DNA from: Spirochaetota bacterium
GTDB taxonomy: Bacteria > Spirochaetota > UBA4802 > JAFGJZ01
DNA: 46,457 nt
Reading direction: 5' to 3'
NCBI GenBank assembly: GCA_016928815.1
Contig: JAFGJZ010000062.1
Coordinates: 1-46,457, forward strand
Shown: piece after piece, positions 17,389 to 27,675 of the stretch
Numbering within the stretch: the stretch's first letter is position 1
How the letters are laid out: each line of letters opens with the position of its first letter
Program-made: the position numbers and the translations under genes
Notes under the pieces: model-generated
Seen by the model: only the letters and a program-made list of their open reading frames with translations
Told to the model about the DNA's origin: nothing
Databases searched by the model: none

Positions 17389-18159
17389 TTATTTTTTAGA
17401 ACTGAGTTTTTCTACAAATGAACTGATCAGGTCAATAGGAAGAGGGAAAATAATAGTCGAATTGTGCTCACTGGAAATATCACGTAAAGTATGAAGATAT
17501 CTCAATTGAAGGGAAATCGGATGTTTTTCGATTAATTTAGCCGCTTCAACCATTTTCTCAGCCGCCTGGAATTCACCTTCAGCCGCAATAATCTTAGCCC
17601 TTCTTTCACGTTCGGCTTCCGCCTGTTTGGCCATCGCCCTCTGCATTTCCTGCGGAAGATCGACATGCTTAATTTCAACTGCAGACACCTTAATTCCCCA
17701 TGGATCCGTCTGTGCGTCAAGAACGTTCTGAAGTTCGGAATTTATCTGACTTCTTTCAGAAAGCAGCTGATCCATCTCAAAACTGCCGAGAATACTCCTT
17801 AAAGTTGTCTGCGAAAGCTGTGAAGTCGCATAAATGTAATCTTCAACTTCAGATACAGCCTTGTTTGGTTCGAGAACGCGGAAATAAACGACAGCGTTAA
17901 CCTTCACTGAGACATTATCCCTTGTAATTACATCCTGCGGAGGTACATCCATGGTAATTGTACGTAATCCGACTTTTATCAGTTTATCAATCATCGGTAT
18001 TACGAAAATAAGACCTGGACCTTTCGGACCACGTGGTTCCTGAAGAAGACGGCCAAGACGGAAAATAACAGCACGTTCATACTCTTTAACAACCTTGATA
18101 CATGAGGCAAGAAAAAATATTCCGAAAAATGCAATCAGCCCGATATTAACGACACTCAT
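17389..18159 (-). CDS. Slipin (stomatin/prohibitin-like SPFH membrane protein)
   Basis: 256 residues. One N-terminal membrane segment (about 5-22) is followed by the SPFH domain with [25 protein letters not shown] and [25 protein letters not shown] charged coiled coil rich in [17 protein letters not shown] follows, then a C-terminal hydrophobic-Pro patch. Slipins form membrane-associated oligomeric cages. A slipin directly next to NfeD is a widely conserved pair, in which NfeD-type proteases can cleave the slipin C-terminal hydrophobic segment. It lies 21 bases after nfeD with AGGAG before the ATG, and the operon ends at the palindromic terminator just downstream. Confidence 0.95.
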   Translation of the reverse strand: MSVVNIGLIAFFGIFFLASCIKVVKEYERAVIFRLGRLLQEPRGPKGPGLIFVIPMIDKLIKVGLRTITMDVPPQDVITRDNVSVKVNAVVYFRVLEPNKAVSEVEDYIYATSQLSQTTLRSILGSFEMDQLLSERSQINSELQNVLDAQTDPWGIKVSAVEIKHVDLPQEMQRAMAKQAEAERERRAKIIAAEGEFQAAEKMVEAAKLIEKHPISLQLRYLHTLRDISSEHNSTIIFPLPIDLISSFVEKLSSKK

Positions 18160-18180
18160 AAAAATTCTCCTGTATTTTAA

Positions 18181-19491
18181 TTATTTTTTAACTTTCAACT
18201 GCATGCCTGCTACCTCTGAAACAATGACATCATCGTCTTTTAAGAGCGGTTCATCCGAAAGGGCGTTCCAGAACTCACCATGAACATAAACCTTACCGGT
18301 TCCATTACTGAAATCGGAAACAGCTTTCCCTTTCTGACCGATAAGCCCCTCCTTGCCTGTAGCAACGGCATTTTTCATGGCAAGAATAATAAGACGTAAA
18401 ACAATAAAAACAAAACCGGTTATTAATAAAAGTGCGGTAATTATAGTAAAATAGGAAATACCGAATCCTTTTAACGGTGAATCAAACAATATAAGCGCCC
18501 CCAATGTAAAAGATACCAGACCTCCTATCGTAAGAAGTCCGTAACTGGTAATACTTAATTCAAGTATAAACAGAACAACTGATAAAAGCAACAAAATTAA
18601 ACCGATTACATTGATAGGAACAATCTTGATCGCTAATAAAAAGAAAATAAGTGAAATTCCGCCAGCAATACCCGGAACAAACATACCGGGATTTTTAATT
18701 TCAAGAGCAATGCCGGCGATGGCAATAATCAGAAGGAGAAAAACAATATTAGGATTTGCAAGATAATTCAGAAACAGTTCATTTTTCTTCATTTCGAAAT
18801 ATCTCGGCTGAAGGTTCTGCGCATCGATTTGCACAGCTTTACCGTTTACGTCAATTGTTAATCCATGAATCTGATTCAGAAGATCAGGAATATCCTCGGC
18901 GATGATATCAATTACATTCAGATCCTTTGCTTCAGTATAGGAGGATGAATGGGCCATTTTTATGGCATTTTCCGTCCATTCAATATTTTTTCCGCGTTTC
19001 TGGGCAATACTTCTTCCAAAAGCCAGAATGTCATTAAGTACCTTCATTTCCATGATACCGTCAGATTTTTTCTCATCCTTATTAAAATTCAGCATGGGAC
19101 TTACAGGATGCATTGCCCCGATTTCCGTTCCCGGAGCCATCGCGCTGAGATGCCCGGAAAGCATTATAAAACCTCCGGCTGAAGCTGCCTGTGCCCCTTT
19201 CGGGTATGTATATGTGATGACCGGAATTCCTGAATTAAACACTGCTTTGATGATTTCTCTCATTGAATCAACCAGTCCGCCCGGAGTATCTATTGTAAGA
19301 AGTATAAAATTACTTTTTTCAGTATTTGCAGTTTCAATTGAACGGACTATAAAGTCAGCCACAACCGGATTAATTGATCCTTTCAGTTCAATAACGGAAT
19401 ATGTTTTCTGCTGTGCATTAACATTCATTCCTGAGGCAATTAGAAATACACTCATGAAAATTAAAATTAGATGTTTTTTATCTTTCTTCAT
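18181..19491 (-). CDS. NfeD-family membrane-bound ClpP-class serine protease
   Basis: 436 residues of the long NfeD1b type. A signal peptide (1-26) is followed by a ClpP/SppA-like protease domain with DTPGGLVDSMR near residue 68 and nucleophile S104 in GAQAASAGGF. The general-base lysine is probably K150. Four to five membrane segments lie at about 245-375, and a C-terminal OB-fold NfeD domain contains GLIGQKGKAVSDF...VHGEFWNALSDE. Family knowledge: the protease works with the partner slipin in membrane protein quality control. GAGGAT precedes the ATG. The divergent gene is the HEAT protein across about 300 bases. Confidence 0.95.
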   Translation of the reverse strand: MKKDKKHLILIFMSVFLIASGMNVNAQQKTYSVIELKGSINPVVADFIVRSIETANTEKSNFILLTIDTPGGLVDSMREIIKAVFNSGIPVITYTYPKGAQAASAGGFIMLSGHLSAMAPGTEIGAMHPVSPMLNFNKDEKKSDGIMEMKVLNDILAFGRSIAQKRGKNIEWTENAIKMAHSSSYTEAKDLNVIDIIAEDIPDLLNQIHGLTIDVNGKAVQIDAQNLQPRYFEMKKNELFLNYLANPNIVFLLLIIAIAGIALEIKNPGMFVPGIAGGISLIFFLLAIKIVPINVIGLILLLLSVVLFILELSITSYGLLTIGGLVSFTLGALILFDSPLKGFGISYFTIITALLLITGFVFIVLRLIILAMKNAVATGKEGLIGQKGKAVSDFSNGTGKVYVHGEFWNALSDEPLLKDDDVIVSEVAGMQLKVKK

Positions 19492-19656
19492 AGAATCCTC
19501 GATGATTTAAGCATAAATGAATGCATGGTAATTTCAATCAAAATTCCGAAATTTAACTAAATATTATAAAAAAATAATAGCGCATAAACCGGGACTTTTA
19601 TCAGATTATTTATTATTATAAGGTATGGAAGTATGTTTTTTTTCCGATAATTTAAT

Positions 19657-19694
19657 AAGGGAACATCTAAAAACCAGGGTTTTGATTTTCCCTT
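19657..19694. repeat. Nested inverted repeat upstream of the HEAT-protein gene
   Basis: The outer arms AAGGGAA (19657-19663) and TTCCCTT (19688-19694) enclose an inner stem AAAACC / GGTTTT with a 2-base loop. It lies within the 300-base divergent region 19492-19791, which otherwise shows only AT-rich DNA. It could be a structured mRNA leader for the plus-strand operon, or a remnant of a transposon end. No transposase or second end is present. Confidence 0.35.
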
Positions 19695-19791
19695 GCCGGT
19701 ACAAATACGGATATAACCAGTATTTTCTTTACTTACAACATTGTTAATGCAGGTTTTTGGAAGTGTCCATAAGATATTTAAGGAAATTAAT

Positions 19792-20976
19792 ATGAAGAAT
19801 AACGGAATTTACCTGATTATGCTGTTTTTTTTAATTCTGACAGTACCTGTATCAGCACAGACAGATACATCAAAAAATGCGGCATCAAAAACTACACAGA
19901 AAACAGATGCAGAGAAAAAAAAAGAAGAAGAAAAAAAGAAACTTGAAGAAAAACAGAAAGAAGCTGATAAAAAAAGAGCCGATTTCATTGAAAAAACAAT
20001 GAAATATGGAAATCAGAAGGAAAGAAAAGAAGCCATCAATTTTATTCCGATAATCCGTGATGAAGCCAGAAAGAAAGATCTTACAAGCCAGCTTATTGTC
20101 ATGCTGGACGGTGAAAGAGACTCAACGGTTATCATGAAAAGCATCTACGTTCTGCAGGATCTGAAATCCGGAGAAGCTATTCCGACAGTCGTCAAATTTC
20201 TGAATAACAATTCCGAAGATGTTAAAATAGCGGCAGTATATTTTCTTAAAAACATGGATGCAAAAGAAACTGCAGCTTCCGTTCAGGAGATTTTTAAAAA
20301 ACTGGATTTTACAAAAGATTCCAACTTTACTACAGCAGTTATCCAGACACTCGCGGTATTCAAAGTGAATACCGAATATGAATTTGCAATTGAAAAAATA
20401 AAGGATAATAAGACAACAAACATCAACCGTCTTGAACTGCTGCTTTTCCTCGGAAACAGCGGAAGTAAAGGAGCCGAATCTTTTCTGCTGGAAACATTTA
20501 ATGATGAAGACGAGGATATCTCTGTCCGTGCATACAGCGCAAATGCACTGGCAAAAATAAATGCCACTTCCGCGATTAAGGATCTTAACAATTTTCTAGT
20601 TGCCTTTGATGATTATTCATATAACAAGAAAAAAGACTATTACACTCTGAATATTTACGTTATTACGGCTCTGGTCAAATTAGGTGATTCAGGTTCATAT
20701 TCCAGGTTGTATGAATCTCTGAGAAGCGATAATACTACAGTTCGGCTGAAATCAATCGAATTGTTAAAGGATTTGAAAGATAAAAGATCGATTGACATTT
20801 TAAAATACAAAGCCGAATATGATCCTAATTTAAAAGTTCAGAAAGCAGCCAAAGAAGCATTGAAGGAAATGGGTGTGGATTTTGAGCCGGAGAATAAGGA
20901 TGATAAGGATATAAAAAATATCGTTAACACAAAAAATGCTGATGCAAATGAAACAGAGGTGCCTTTAAATGACTAA
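19792..20976 (+). CDS. Exported HEAT-repeat protein
   Basis: 394 residues from ATG 19792. AAGGA lies 7 bases upstream, and the next residues form a good signal peptide ending VSAQ; the longer TTG start would spoil both. After the signal comes a highly charged Lys/Glu helix (about 35-65). A series of helical HEAT-like repeats (about 70-375) follows, with lines such as SAIKDLNNFL and VRLKSIELLKDLKD. HEAT repeats are protein-binding scaffolds, and an extracytoplasmic location is implied. It overlaps the next small membrane-protein gene by 8 bases. The binding partner is unknown. Confidence 0.85.
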   Translation: MKNNGIYLIMLFFLILTVPVSAQTDTSKNAASKTTQKTDAEKKKEEEKKKLEEKQKEADKKRADFIEKTMKYGNQKERKEAINFIPIIRDEARKKDLTSQLIVMLDGERDSTVIMKSIYVLQDLKSGEAIPTVVKFLNNNSEDVKIAAVYFLKNMDAKETAASVQEIFKKLDFTKDSNFTTAVIQTLAVFKVNTEYEFAIEKIKDNKTTNINRLELLLFLGNSGSKGAESFLLETFNDEDEDISVRAYSANALAKINATSAIKDLNNFLVAFDDYSYNKKKDYYTLNIYVITALVKLGDSGSYSRLYESLRSDNTTVRLKSIELLKDLKDKRSIDILKYKAEYDPNLKVQKAAKEALKEMGVDFEPENKDDKDIKNIVNTKNADANETEVPLND

Positions 20977-21379
20977 TTCCGATTACGAGCAAAAAAGATT
21001 TTTTCAGAAATTCAAGGAGTATCTGTCACTTTTTCTATATATCATATTTATTCTGCTGTTTTCCATAATAATCATGGATTTAGTCATTTTTCCTGCAACG
21101 GTTTTCGCCGTTAACAACAAGGTCCGATTTTCAGAAATATTCATTATTGCTGCAGGAATAATCCTGGTTTTGTATGTAATTCTAAAATTAACATTTACTC
21201 TTCACAGATATATTAAAGACAGACTTAAATTCAGTGAAATTCTGACTATTTTTGTTAAAAACAGAATATCAGCCTTTTTTTCTTTTTTTATCATCATGCT
21301 GCTTTTTATATTTGTCATCGGTATTGCAAAATGGCTTCTTGAACAGAATTATTATCTGATTTACAAAACTTTAAAATAG
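20969..21379 (+). CDS. Small membrane protein with three TM segments
   Basis: 136 residues. A short charged N-terminus precedes three hydrophobic helices (about 20-46, 56-78 and 101-126) joined by basic loops. There is no motif I recognise. GAGGTG lies upstream of the ATG, and the 8-base overlap with the HEAT gene points to translational coupling. The next gene starts 10 bases after it. It may anchor the HEAT protein or the cytoplasmic esterase-like protein, which is an inference from operon structure only. Confidence 0.8.
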   Translation: MTNSDYEQKRFFQKFKEYLSLFLYIIFILLFSIIIMDLVIFPATVFAVNNKVRFSEIFIIAAGIILVLYVILKLTFTLHRYIKDRLKFSEILTIFVKNRISAFFSFFIIMLLFIFVIGIAKWLLEQNYYLIYKTLK

Positions 21380-21389
21380 GAAATAATTA

Positions 21390-22349
21390 ATGGCTACACT
21401 TCTTCAGTTTGATAAATATATTAACTATTTTCCTCCGCTTACAAAGGAACCTGATTTTGATCACTTCTGGTCAATCATGACAAATGAAGTCAAAAAGGTT
21501 TCCATGCAGGGCGAATATGTACTTAATAAAAAAAGATCAAATTCGCGTTTTAACATATATGATGTTACGTTCCGCAGCTATATGAAGACCATAATTCATG
21601 CTGATCTCTATATTCCTGTTAATGCAAAAAATAAAATCAAACCTAAACCAGTAATAATATGTCATGATTACAATTCAATAAATCAGTACAAAGGATACGG
21701 CGTACTTGAAAATTATGCTTATCTTTACATTAAAATGCGCGGACATCATTCAATAATTGAGCCGTTGCCTAATACACCTGAAGCAAAGGAAAAGACCACT
21801 CCGGGATTTATGACTGAACAGATATATGAACCGAAAAATTATTATCTCACGGGAGTTTTTCTGGATCTTTACAGATCAATTGATTTCCTGAGGCTTGTTA
21901 AGGAAATTGACTGCAGTGAAATTGCAATTATAGCGAAAGGAATCTCCGCATCTGCAGCCTTATTCACACAGTGCTACAATAAAAGAGTAACTAAACTTGT
22001 TCTTGATTCACCGCTCTTTGTTGATCTGGAAACCAGCCAGAATCTCTCAAAATCCGATTCATCATCGGAAATCAACAGTTTCATTTCCACATTAAAAAGG
22101 GATAAAATTAAAATCAAGAAAAACCTGAGCTACTTTGACGGATTGAATTTCACTCAGAAAGTTGATTCCGATATTCTGATGTCGATAGGACTGAGGGATG
22201 ATATCAGTCCGGCTAAATGCGCATTATCTCTTTTTCACTATCTGAACTGTGATAAAACAGTTGAAGTGTACCCTGAAGACAATAATGAATGCGGGGGCAT
22301 GGAACAGTTTCAAAAATCTCTGAAGTGGATAAAAAGCCGGATGTCATAA
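21390..22349 (+). CDS. Acetyl-xylan-esterase-like alpha/beta hydrolase, probable pseudoenzyme
   Basis: 319 residues, normal length for the AXE1 / cephalosporin-C deacetylase family. The N-terminal layout (DFDHFW...), the R-G-H stretch (KMRGH) and the cap-to-core block YYLTGVFLDLYRSIDFLRL all match. The nucleophile elbow reads KGISASA, so S186 is kept but the following Gly is changed. D270 in GLRDD fits the catalytic Asp. Where active members have a catalytic His soon after the YP motif, this one reads YPEDNNECGG with no His. It therefore probably lacks normal esterase activity. No signal peptide is seen. It is the last gene of a three-gene operon. Confidence 0.82.
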   Translation: MATLLQFDKYINYFPPLTKEPDFDHFWSIMTNEVKKVSMQGEYVLNKKRSNSRFNIYDVTFRSYMKTIIHADLYIPVNAKNKIKPKPVIICHDYNSINQYKGYGVLENYAYLYIKMRGHHSIIEPLPNTPEAKEKTTPGFMTEQIYEPKNYYLTGVFLDLYRSIDFLRLVKEIDCSEIAIIAKGISASAALFTQCYNKRVTKLVLDSPLFVDLETSQNLSKSDSSSEINSFISTLKRDKIKIKKNLSYFDGLNFTQKVDSDILMSIGLRDDISPAKCALSLFHYLNCDKTVEVYPEDNNECGGMEQFQKSLKWIKSRMS

Positions 22350-22358
22350 AGTTCCGGG

Positions 22359-24383
22359 TTAAGGAACAAAATATCCGCCCCATTCAATTCCTTTTTTATT
22401 CTGATAGGATGCATTAATCTGTATGTCAGCCCACCATTTGGAGAACTCCCTGGTTTTATATGTCCTGTAGATTATTGAATATCTGTATTCTTCGCGGTTT
22501 CTGATTTCATCATAGAACATGGATGTTTTTTCAGCATCAGAAAGATGCACAATTCTGCCGCCGGTTCTTTCCGCAATGTCGCGGAGATCGGGATTCATTT
22601 CCTCAGTGTAAATGAAATAAACCGGTATGAAATGAGTCCGGGCAAAGTTTATCAGAATGTCCTTATCATAATCAGAAAATGAATTATCATCAAGTATTCC
22701 GCTTGTATAAACGACAAGGCCTCTTTTACTGTTCAAGGCAACAAGACTGTTAAGGGAGTTGTAGATAACTTTGCTGATGTTGTTCCCGTGAGTATAATCA
22801 TCTTCAGCCGCAGCTTTCTTGGTTCTGCGTATGCTCCAGTCAAATTCAGCTGCAGTCCAGTAATCAATGTTAAAATTATTTACCATGATCTTGTCTGTTT
22901 TTACAACTTTTGCCAGCAGATTATCCATTGACCATAAGGTTTCATTAATAACAGTTTTCATCTGCGGAGTTTTTTCCACAGCAACGACCATATTTACAGA
23001 TGTATCAACCTCTTTGAAATAACCGGTATATAGAGAAGGAACCCTGGCGCCGTCTTCAATAATTGCAAAATTATTCTGATTAAGATTATATACAGGATTT
23101 CCGTAAATATCATTTACATTCAGATAAACGGCAACTATCGGAAAACTATGAGTGTCTATTGAAGTAATGCTGACATCAAGATTATTATAAACCCTGTTAA
23201 CAGGAGTAAAAATTCTTATTTCTTCACGGTCATGATCAACCGCAACTATATTATCATATCTGTCTCTTACAGCATTAATCAGGCGCGAAAATTTAATGAC
23301 CCCTCCTTTCGGGTCAAGCAATGAATCAAACGAATTCTCTTCGAGATTATAGAAAATAAGTCCTTTTTTCATGTCGGAAATTATCAGCCGGGAATGAGAC
23401 AACGTAATACCGCGCGGGTCACTGAAAAGGGAACTTTCTATGTAGCGTTTAAAATTGCCGTATAAATCAAATTCACAGATTCGTGAATTACCCGTATCGG
23501 TGATAAAAAGCCTGTCGTTATAAACAGCTGCATCCGTAGGATTGTCAAAATCACCTTTATATTTTCCTTTGCGGCCGAATTCAAGTACGAATTTGCCGTT
23601 TTTATTAAATTTCTGTATTCGATTATTTCCCGTATCAACTACAAATATGTTGCCGCTGTTATCAAATGCCAGGCCCTGCGGTCCGTTAAGCTGTCCCTCT
23701 TTAAAACCTCTGGTTCCGAACTCACCGGTTTTTTTCAGATTCCTGTCCACGAAATAGATTTTGTTCTGGTTAAAATCAGAGACAGCAACAACTCCGTCCC
23801 GATAATCCAGTCCGTACAATACGGAATCCGATGCGAATTTAACGGATTTTTCAGCATTTCCGTTATTATCAATTTTTACAAGATTTCCGTTGGAAAATGA
23901 AGTAATATACATGCTGTTTTCGTTATCCATTACTATATCCGCAGGATAACTGAATTTATAGTTTTTTAAAAATTTTGAAGATATCTGAAATGAATCGACA
24001 TACTTATCCGAAATCTCATTGCTGAAATAATTTCCCTGCATGTTATTCAATACATCAATTTTATGCTTAACTGATGCCGATGCGGTATCATCATAGAGGA
24101 AACGCCATTCAGTTGATGCCGAATCACAGTACCCGGCAAGTTTATATGATCTGGCCAGATATTCTCTTGCGACATGGTATTCATTGTATATTGATAATGC
24201 CTGTCTGAAATATTCAACTGCAGCAAGATAATTCATCTGATTGTAGAAAACCAGACCTTTATCAAAACGTGTTTTAGCCATTTCATATTTTACAAATCTC
24301 TCGTTTTCCTGTGAATATACAACACCGTTGAGACATAATACAGATAAAACGGAAATAAAAAAAAGAGCTGCTCTCTTTATCAT
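22359..24383 (-). CDS. Exported TPR / NHL-propeller / VWA-like protein
   Basis: 674 residues. A signal peptide (1-24, ending VVYSQ) is followed by a TPR-like helical pair (about 30-110) and an NHL-type beta-propeller (about 135-370) with repeats such as GPQGLAFDNSGNIFVVDTGNNRI. A C-terminal domain (about 395-650) resembles the VWFA-related fold, with VNMVVAVEKT, GLVVYTSGILDD and IPVYFIY strands; its metal-site DxSxS is replaced by AVEKTPQ, so metal binding is doubtful. It is a multi-domain periplasmic or surface interaction protein, and the exact role is unknown. It starts 71 bases after uvrA, in the same direction, and converges on the pseudo-esterase gene with 9 bases between the stops. Confidence 0.85.
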   Translation of the reverse strand: MIKRAALFFISVLSVLCLNGVVYSQENERFVKYEMAKTRFDKGLVFYNQMNYLAAVEYFRQALSIYNEYHVAREYLARSYKLAGYCDSASTEWRFLYDDTASASVKHKIDVLNNMQGNYFSNEISDKYVDSFQISSKFLKNYKFSYPADIVMDNENSMYITSFSNGNLVKIDNNGNAEKSVKFASDSVLYGLDYRDGVVAVSDFNQNKIYFVDRNLKKTGEFGTRGFKEGQLNGPQGLAFDNSGNIFVVDTGNNRIQKFNKNGKFVLEFGRKGKYKGDFDNPTDAAVYNDRLFITDTGNSRICEFDLYGNFKRYIESSLFSDPRGITLSHSRLIISDMKKGLIFYNLEENSFDSLLDPKGGVIKFSRLINAVRDRYDNIVAVDHDREEIRIFTPVNRVYNNLDVSITSIDTHSFPIVAVYLNVNDIYGNPVYNLNQNNFAIIEDGARVPSLYTGYFKEVDTSVNMVVAVEKTPQMKTVINETLWSMDNLLAKVVKTDKIMVNNFNIDYWTAAEFDWSIRRTKKAAAEDDYTHGNNISKVIYNSLNSLVALNSKRGLVVYTSGILDDNSFSDYDKDILINFARTHFIPVYFIYTEEMNPDLRDIAERTGGRIVHLSDAEKTSMFYDEIRNREEYRYSIIYRTYKTREFSKWWADIQINASYQNKKGIEWGGYFVP

Positions 24384-24454
24384 TTTTATTATTCCTGCTG
24401 TTTATAACAATTATCGGCAGTAACCCGGGAAAACGTTACTTCAAAAGTCGGCTC

Positions 24455-27247
24455 TCATGACTTCTTCAGGGTGTTTTTAAGAAACTGGCCGGTAAATGAA
24501 TTTTTTACCCTGGAAATCTGTTCCGGCGTACCTTCAGCAACTATTGTTCCTCCGTTATCACCGCCTTCCGGACCAAGATCGATTATATGATCGGCAAACT
24601 TTATTACATCCAGGTTATGTTCAATTACAATTACTGTATTACCTTTATCAACAAGAGACGTCAACACTTTTAAAAGTTTATCAATATCAGAAAAATGAAG
24701 TCCCGTAGTCGGTTCATCAAGAATATAAACGGCACTTCCTGTTGACCGTTTTGACAATTCTGTGGCAAGTTTTATACGCTGAGCTTCTCCGCCTGACAAT
24801 GTTGTCGCAGGCTGCCCGAGTTTAATATACCCCAGACCTACTTCAAATAACGTATCAAGTTTTCTTTTAACAGAAGGGATATTCTCAAAAAATTCCCTTG
24901 CCTCAGAAACGCTCATTTCAAGAACTTCAAAAATATTTTTGCCTTTCAGTCTCACTTCAAGTGTTTCATGATTGTACCGTTTGCCTTTACAGACCTCACA
25001 TGTGACGTAAACATCCGGAAGAAAATGCATCTCTATTTTCTTGATTCCGTCACCCTGGCATGCCTCACAACGGCCTCCCGGAACATTAAATGAAAATCTT
25101 CCGGCTTTATATCCGCGGATACGGCTTTCGGAAGTACTTGTAAAAAGCTCCCTGACTACTGTAAAAATACCTGTATACGTAGCCGAGTTGGAACGGGGTG
25201 TTCTTCCTATCGGAGACTGATCTATGTCAATAACCTTGTCAATCTGTTCGATACCGGTAATTTTATCATATTTCCCGGGATAATCTTTTGAACGCATGAC
25301 TATATTCGCAAGAGACTTATAAAGTATTTCCATGACAAGAGTTGACTTCCCGGAACCTGACACTCCTGTTACCGCAGTAAATACAGAAAGGGGAAATTTC
25401 ACATTAAGATTTTTGAGGTTATTTTCAGATGCACCGGAAATTTCAATAAACCTGTCGCTCTTTCTGCGTTCGGATGGTATTTCAATTTTTTTAACTCCGG
25501 ACATGTACTGGCCTGTTTCCGATCTTTTTGAAGCAAGAATGTCCTGCAGGGTACCTGATGCAACAATCTCGCCACCCTCAATTCCGGCACCCGGTCCGAG
25601 ATCTACAATAAAATCAGCTTCCGCTATTGTTTCTTCATCATGTTCAACAACAATAACAGTATTGCCGATATCACGCAGATGCCTCAATGTTTTAAGTAGT
25701 TTCTGATTATCGCGCTGATGCAGTCCGATAGACGGCTCATCAAGCACATACAGAACTCCGGTAAGACTTGAACCAATCTGTGTAGCGAGACGTATTCTCT
25801 GGGCTTCTCCGCCTGAGAGAGTACCGGCAGCACGGTCAAGAGTAAGATATTCAAGACCAACATCCTTAAGAAATCTCAAACGCTGTCTGATTTCCTTAAG
25901 CACCTGATATGCAATCTGTGCATCTGTTTTACCTAATTCAATTTCGTCAAAGAAAATTACCGAATTTTTAACTGACATTGAAGTTACATCATCTATGTGT
26001 TTGTCACCGATTCTAACTGAAAGGCTTTCAGGTTTCAGTCTTCTGCCGCCGCATGAAGGACATGTCTTATTTATCATGAAACCCTCCATCCAGTGACGGA
26101 TATCCTCGGAAGAAGTTTCCTTGTATCTCCTTTCCATGTTCGGAATTATTCCTTCAAAATTTTTACTGTAAGGATACATTTTGGACTGGCGCGTTCCGTT
26201 ACCCATCCATAAAAATTCCTTTGTATCCTCATCGAAATCTTTCCACGGCTTTTCAGTATCAATTTTAAAATTATGTTTCAGATAAACAGCCTGCTCTTCA
26301 GTCCATGTTTTTCCCCAGACTTCCACTGCACCGCCGCTTATGGATTTAGATTCATCAGGGACTATAAAATCACGGTTAAACATCATGTGAAAACCAAGTC
26401 CGCTGCAGTCCTCGCATGCACCGTAAGGAGTATTGAATGAAAACATTCTTGGAGAAATTTCCTGTATTGCATAACCGCATTTCCGGCATGCATGTTTTGA
26501 AGAATAGAATTTTTCATCTTTATCGGTAAGAACAGTCATCATGCCTTCAGAAATATCAAGTGCCGTTTCAACAGAATCTGCAAGTCTTGACCTGATTCCC
26601 TCTTTCATTACAATACGGTCTATAATGATTTCAATGGTGTGCTTTCTGTTTTTTTCAAGTTTAGGAATATCTTCAAGAGTATATGTCTCACCGTCAATAC
26701 GGAAACGGATAAATCCGTTTTTTTCAGCTCTGCTGAAAACCTCCACATGTTCTCCCTTCTGTCCGCGTATCACCGGTGAAAGAATCTGGAATTTTGTTTT
26801 AAGCGGCATAGTCATGAGATTTTCAACAATCTGATCAACAGACATTGATTCAATTTTTTCTCCGCATGACGGACAGTAAGGAACACCTATCCTGGCGAAC
26901 AAAAGCCTGAAATAGTCATAAATTTCGGTTACTGTTCCAACCGTGGATCTGGGATTTCTATGTGAGGTTTTCTGTTCGATGGAAATTGCCGGAGATAGAC
27001 CGTCTATGAAATCAACATCGGGTTTTTCCATAAGACCGAGAAATTGTCTTGCATAGGCCGAAAGTGATTCGACATAACGCCTTTGTCCTTCCGCATATAT
27101 CGTATCAAAAGCTAAAGAAGATTTACCGGACCCTGAAAGTCCGGTAATTACAATAAACTGGTTCCTGGGCAGATCAATGGAAATATTTTTTAAATTATGT
27201 TCCCGCGCCCCTTTAATGATAATTTTCTGATCAGATCTGAGTGACAT
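24455..27247 (-). CDS. uvrA: Excinuclease ABC subunit A
   Basis: 930 residues, full length. Two ABC ATPase modules: the first Walker A GLSGSGKS lies at residues 36-43 with the family stretch [20 protein letters not shown], and the second GVSGSGKST near residue 635. Zinc-finger cysteine pairs ([28 protein letters not shown]) and two LSGGEAQRI signatures are present. UvrA scans DNA as a dimer with UvrB in nucleotide-excision repair. The start overlaps the acidic zinc-ribbon gene by 17 bases, so the two are co-expressed from the promoter at 27566-27574. Confidence 0.98.
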   Translation of the reverse strand: MSLRSDQKIIIKGAREHNLKNISIDLPRNQFIVITGLSGSGKSSLAFDTIYAEGQRRYVESLSAYARQFLGLMEKPDVDFIDGLSPAISIEQKTSHRNPRSTVGTVTEIYDYFRLLFARIGVPYCPSCGEKIESMSVDQIVENLMTMPLKTKFQILSPVIRGQKGEHVEVFSRAEKNGFIRFRIDGETYTLEDIPKLEKNRKHTIEIIIDRIVMKEGIRSRLADSVETALDISEGMMTVLTDKDEKFYSSKHACRKCGYAIQEISPRMFSFNTPYGACEDCSGLGFHMMFNRDFIVPDESKSISGGAVEVWGKTWTEEQAVYLKHNFKIDTEKPWKDFDEDTKEFLWMGNGTRQSKMYPYSKNFEGIIPNMERRYKETSSEDIRHWMEGFMINKTCPSCGGRRLKPESLSVRIGDKHIDDVTSMSVKNSVIFFDEIELGKTDAQIAYQVLKEIRQRLRFLKDVGLEYLTLDRAAGTLSGGEAQRIRLATQIGSSLTGVLYVLDEPSIGLHQRDNQKLLKTLRHLRDIGNTVIVVEHDEETIAEADFIVDLGPGAGIEGGEIVASGTLQDILASKRSETGQYMSGVKKIEIPSERRKSDRFIEISGASENNLKNLNVKFPLSVFTAVTGVSGSGKSTLVMEILYKSLANIVMRSKDYPGKYDKITGIEQIDKVIDIDQSPIGRTPRSNSATYTGIFTVVRELFTSTSESRIRGYKAGRFSFNVPGGRCEACQGDGIKKIEMHFLPDVYVTCEVCKGKRYNHETLEVRLKGKNIFEVLEMSVSEAREFFENIPSVKRKLDTLFEVGLGYIKLGQPATTLSGGEAQRIKLATELSKRSTGSAVYILDEPTTGLHFSDIDKLLKVLTSLVDKGNTVIVIEHNLDVIKFADHIIDLGPEGGDNGGTIVAEGTPEQISRVKNSFTGQFLKNTLKKS

Positions 27248-27506
27248 TCATTGATCCGCACATAGGGCAGATTATACCTTCAGAATCATCATCATAATCA
27301 TCTTTACGTCTGACAATTACATCATCCCATCTGTAGTCACAATCATCGCAGGCAAAACTTAAATCAACTCTGACAGTCTGAATTTCGTCATCCATATCAT
27401 CTTTTTCAGCAGTATCATCTTCGTCGTCTTCAAGTTCCTCTTCATCAGCATAGAAACTATCTTCATAAACTTCATCATCGAATTCTTTCTCAAATTCGTT
27501 ATTCAT
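27231..27506 (-). CDS. Small acidic zinc-ribbon protein upstream of uvrA
   Basis: 91 residues from ATG 27506. The sequence AAGTGGGTG just upstream resembles an extended Shine-Dalgarno sequence, while the GTG at 27518 lacks one. The first ~45 residues are extremely acidic. The second half is a zinc ribbon with C53/C56 (CDDC) and C80/C83 (CPMC). The family is not recognised. The 17-base overlap with uvrA suggests stoichiometric or regulatory coupling. The DNA-mimic-like acidic tail could interact with UvrA or another nucleic-acid-binding protein, which is speculation. Confidence 0.82.
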   Translation of the reverse strand: MNNEFEKEFDDEVYEDSFYADEEELEDDEDDTAEKDDMDDEIQTVRVDLSFACDDCDYRWDDVIVRRKDDYDDDSEGIICPMCGSMNVTQI

Positions 27507-27538
27507 AATCGCACCCACTTATTAATAAAAGTTTCTCA

Positions 27539-27550
27539 GATAAATTTATC
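27539..27550. promoter_or_regulatory. Palindrome in the uvrA-operon leader
   Basis: GATAAATTTATC is a perfect 12-base palindrome, placed roughly 10-20 bases after the predicted transcription start of the zinc-ribbon/uvrA operon. The position suits a repressor operator. It does not match any LexA box I know. Confidence 0.35.
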
Positions 27551-27565
27551 CTTATCTCTACAAAA

Positions 27566-27574
27566 ATTATAGCA
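27566..27574 (-). promoter_or_regulatory. Extended -10 promoter of the zinc-ribbon/uvrA operon
   Basis: Read on the minus strand this is TGCTATAAT, a perfect extended -10 element. A TTGACA lies upstream but with only a 10-base gap, so the -35 role is doubtful. The start of transcription would fall near 27559, about 53 bases before the ATG. Confidence 0.6.
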
Positions 27575-27675
27575 TATTATTTGTCAAATATATTTATCTG
27601 TTTATTTTTATAAAAATTAACTAAATTTGAAGGAAAATCAATTATTTTTGCAGGATTTTCAAATTTTTTATGATA

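Noticed and set aside
18962..19510. 182-codon open frame antisense to nfeD
   Set aside because: It shadows the nfeD protease domain, has no Shine-Dalgarno sequence and resembles no family.
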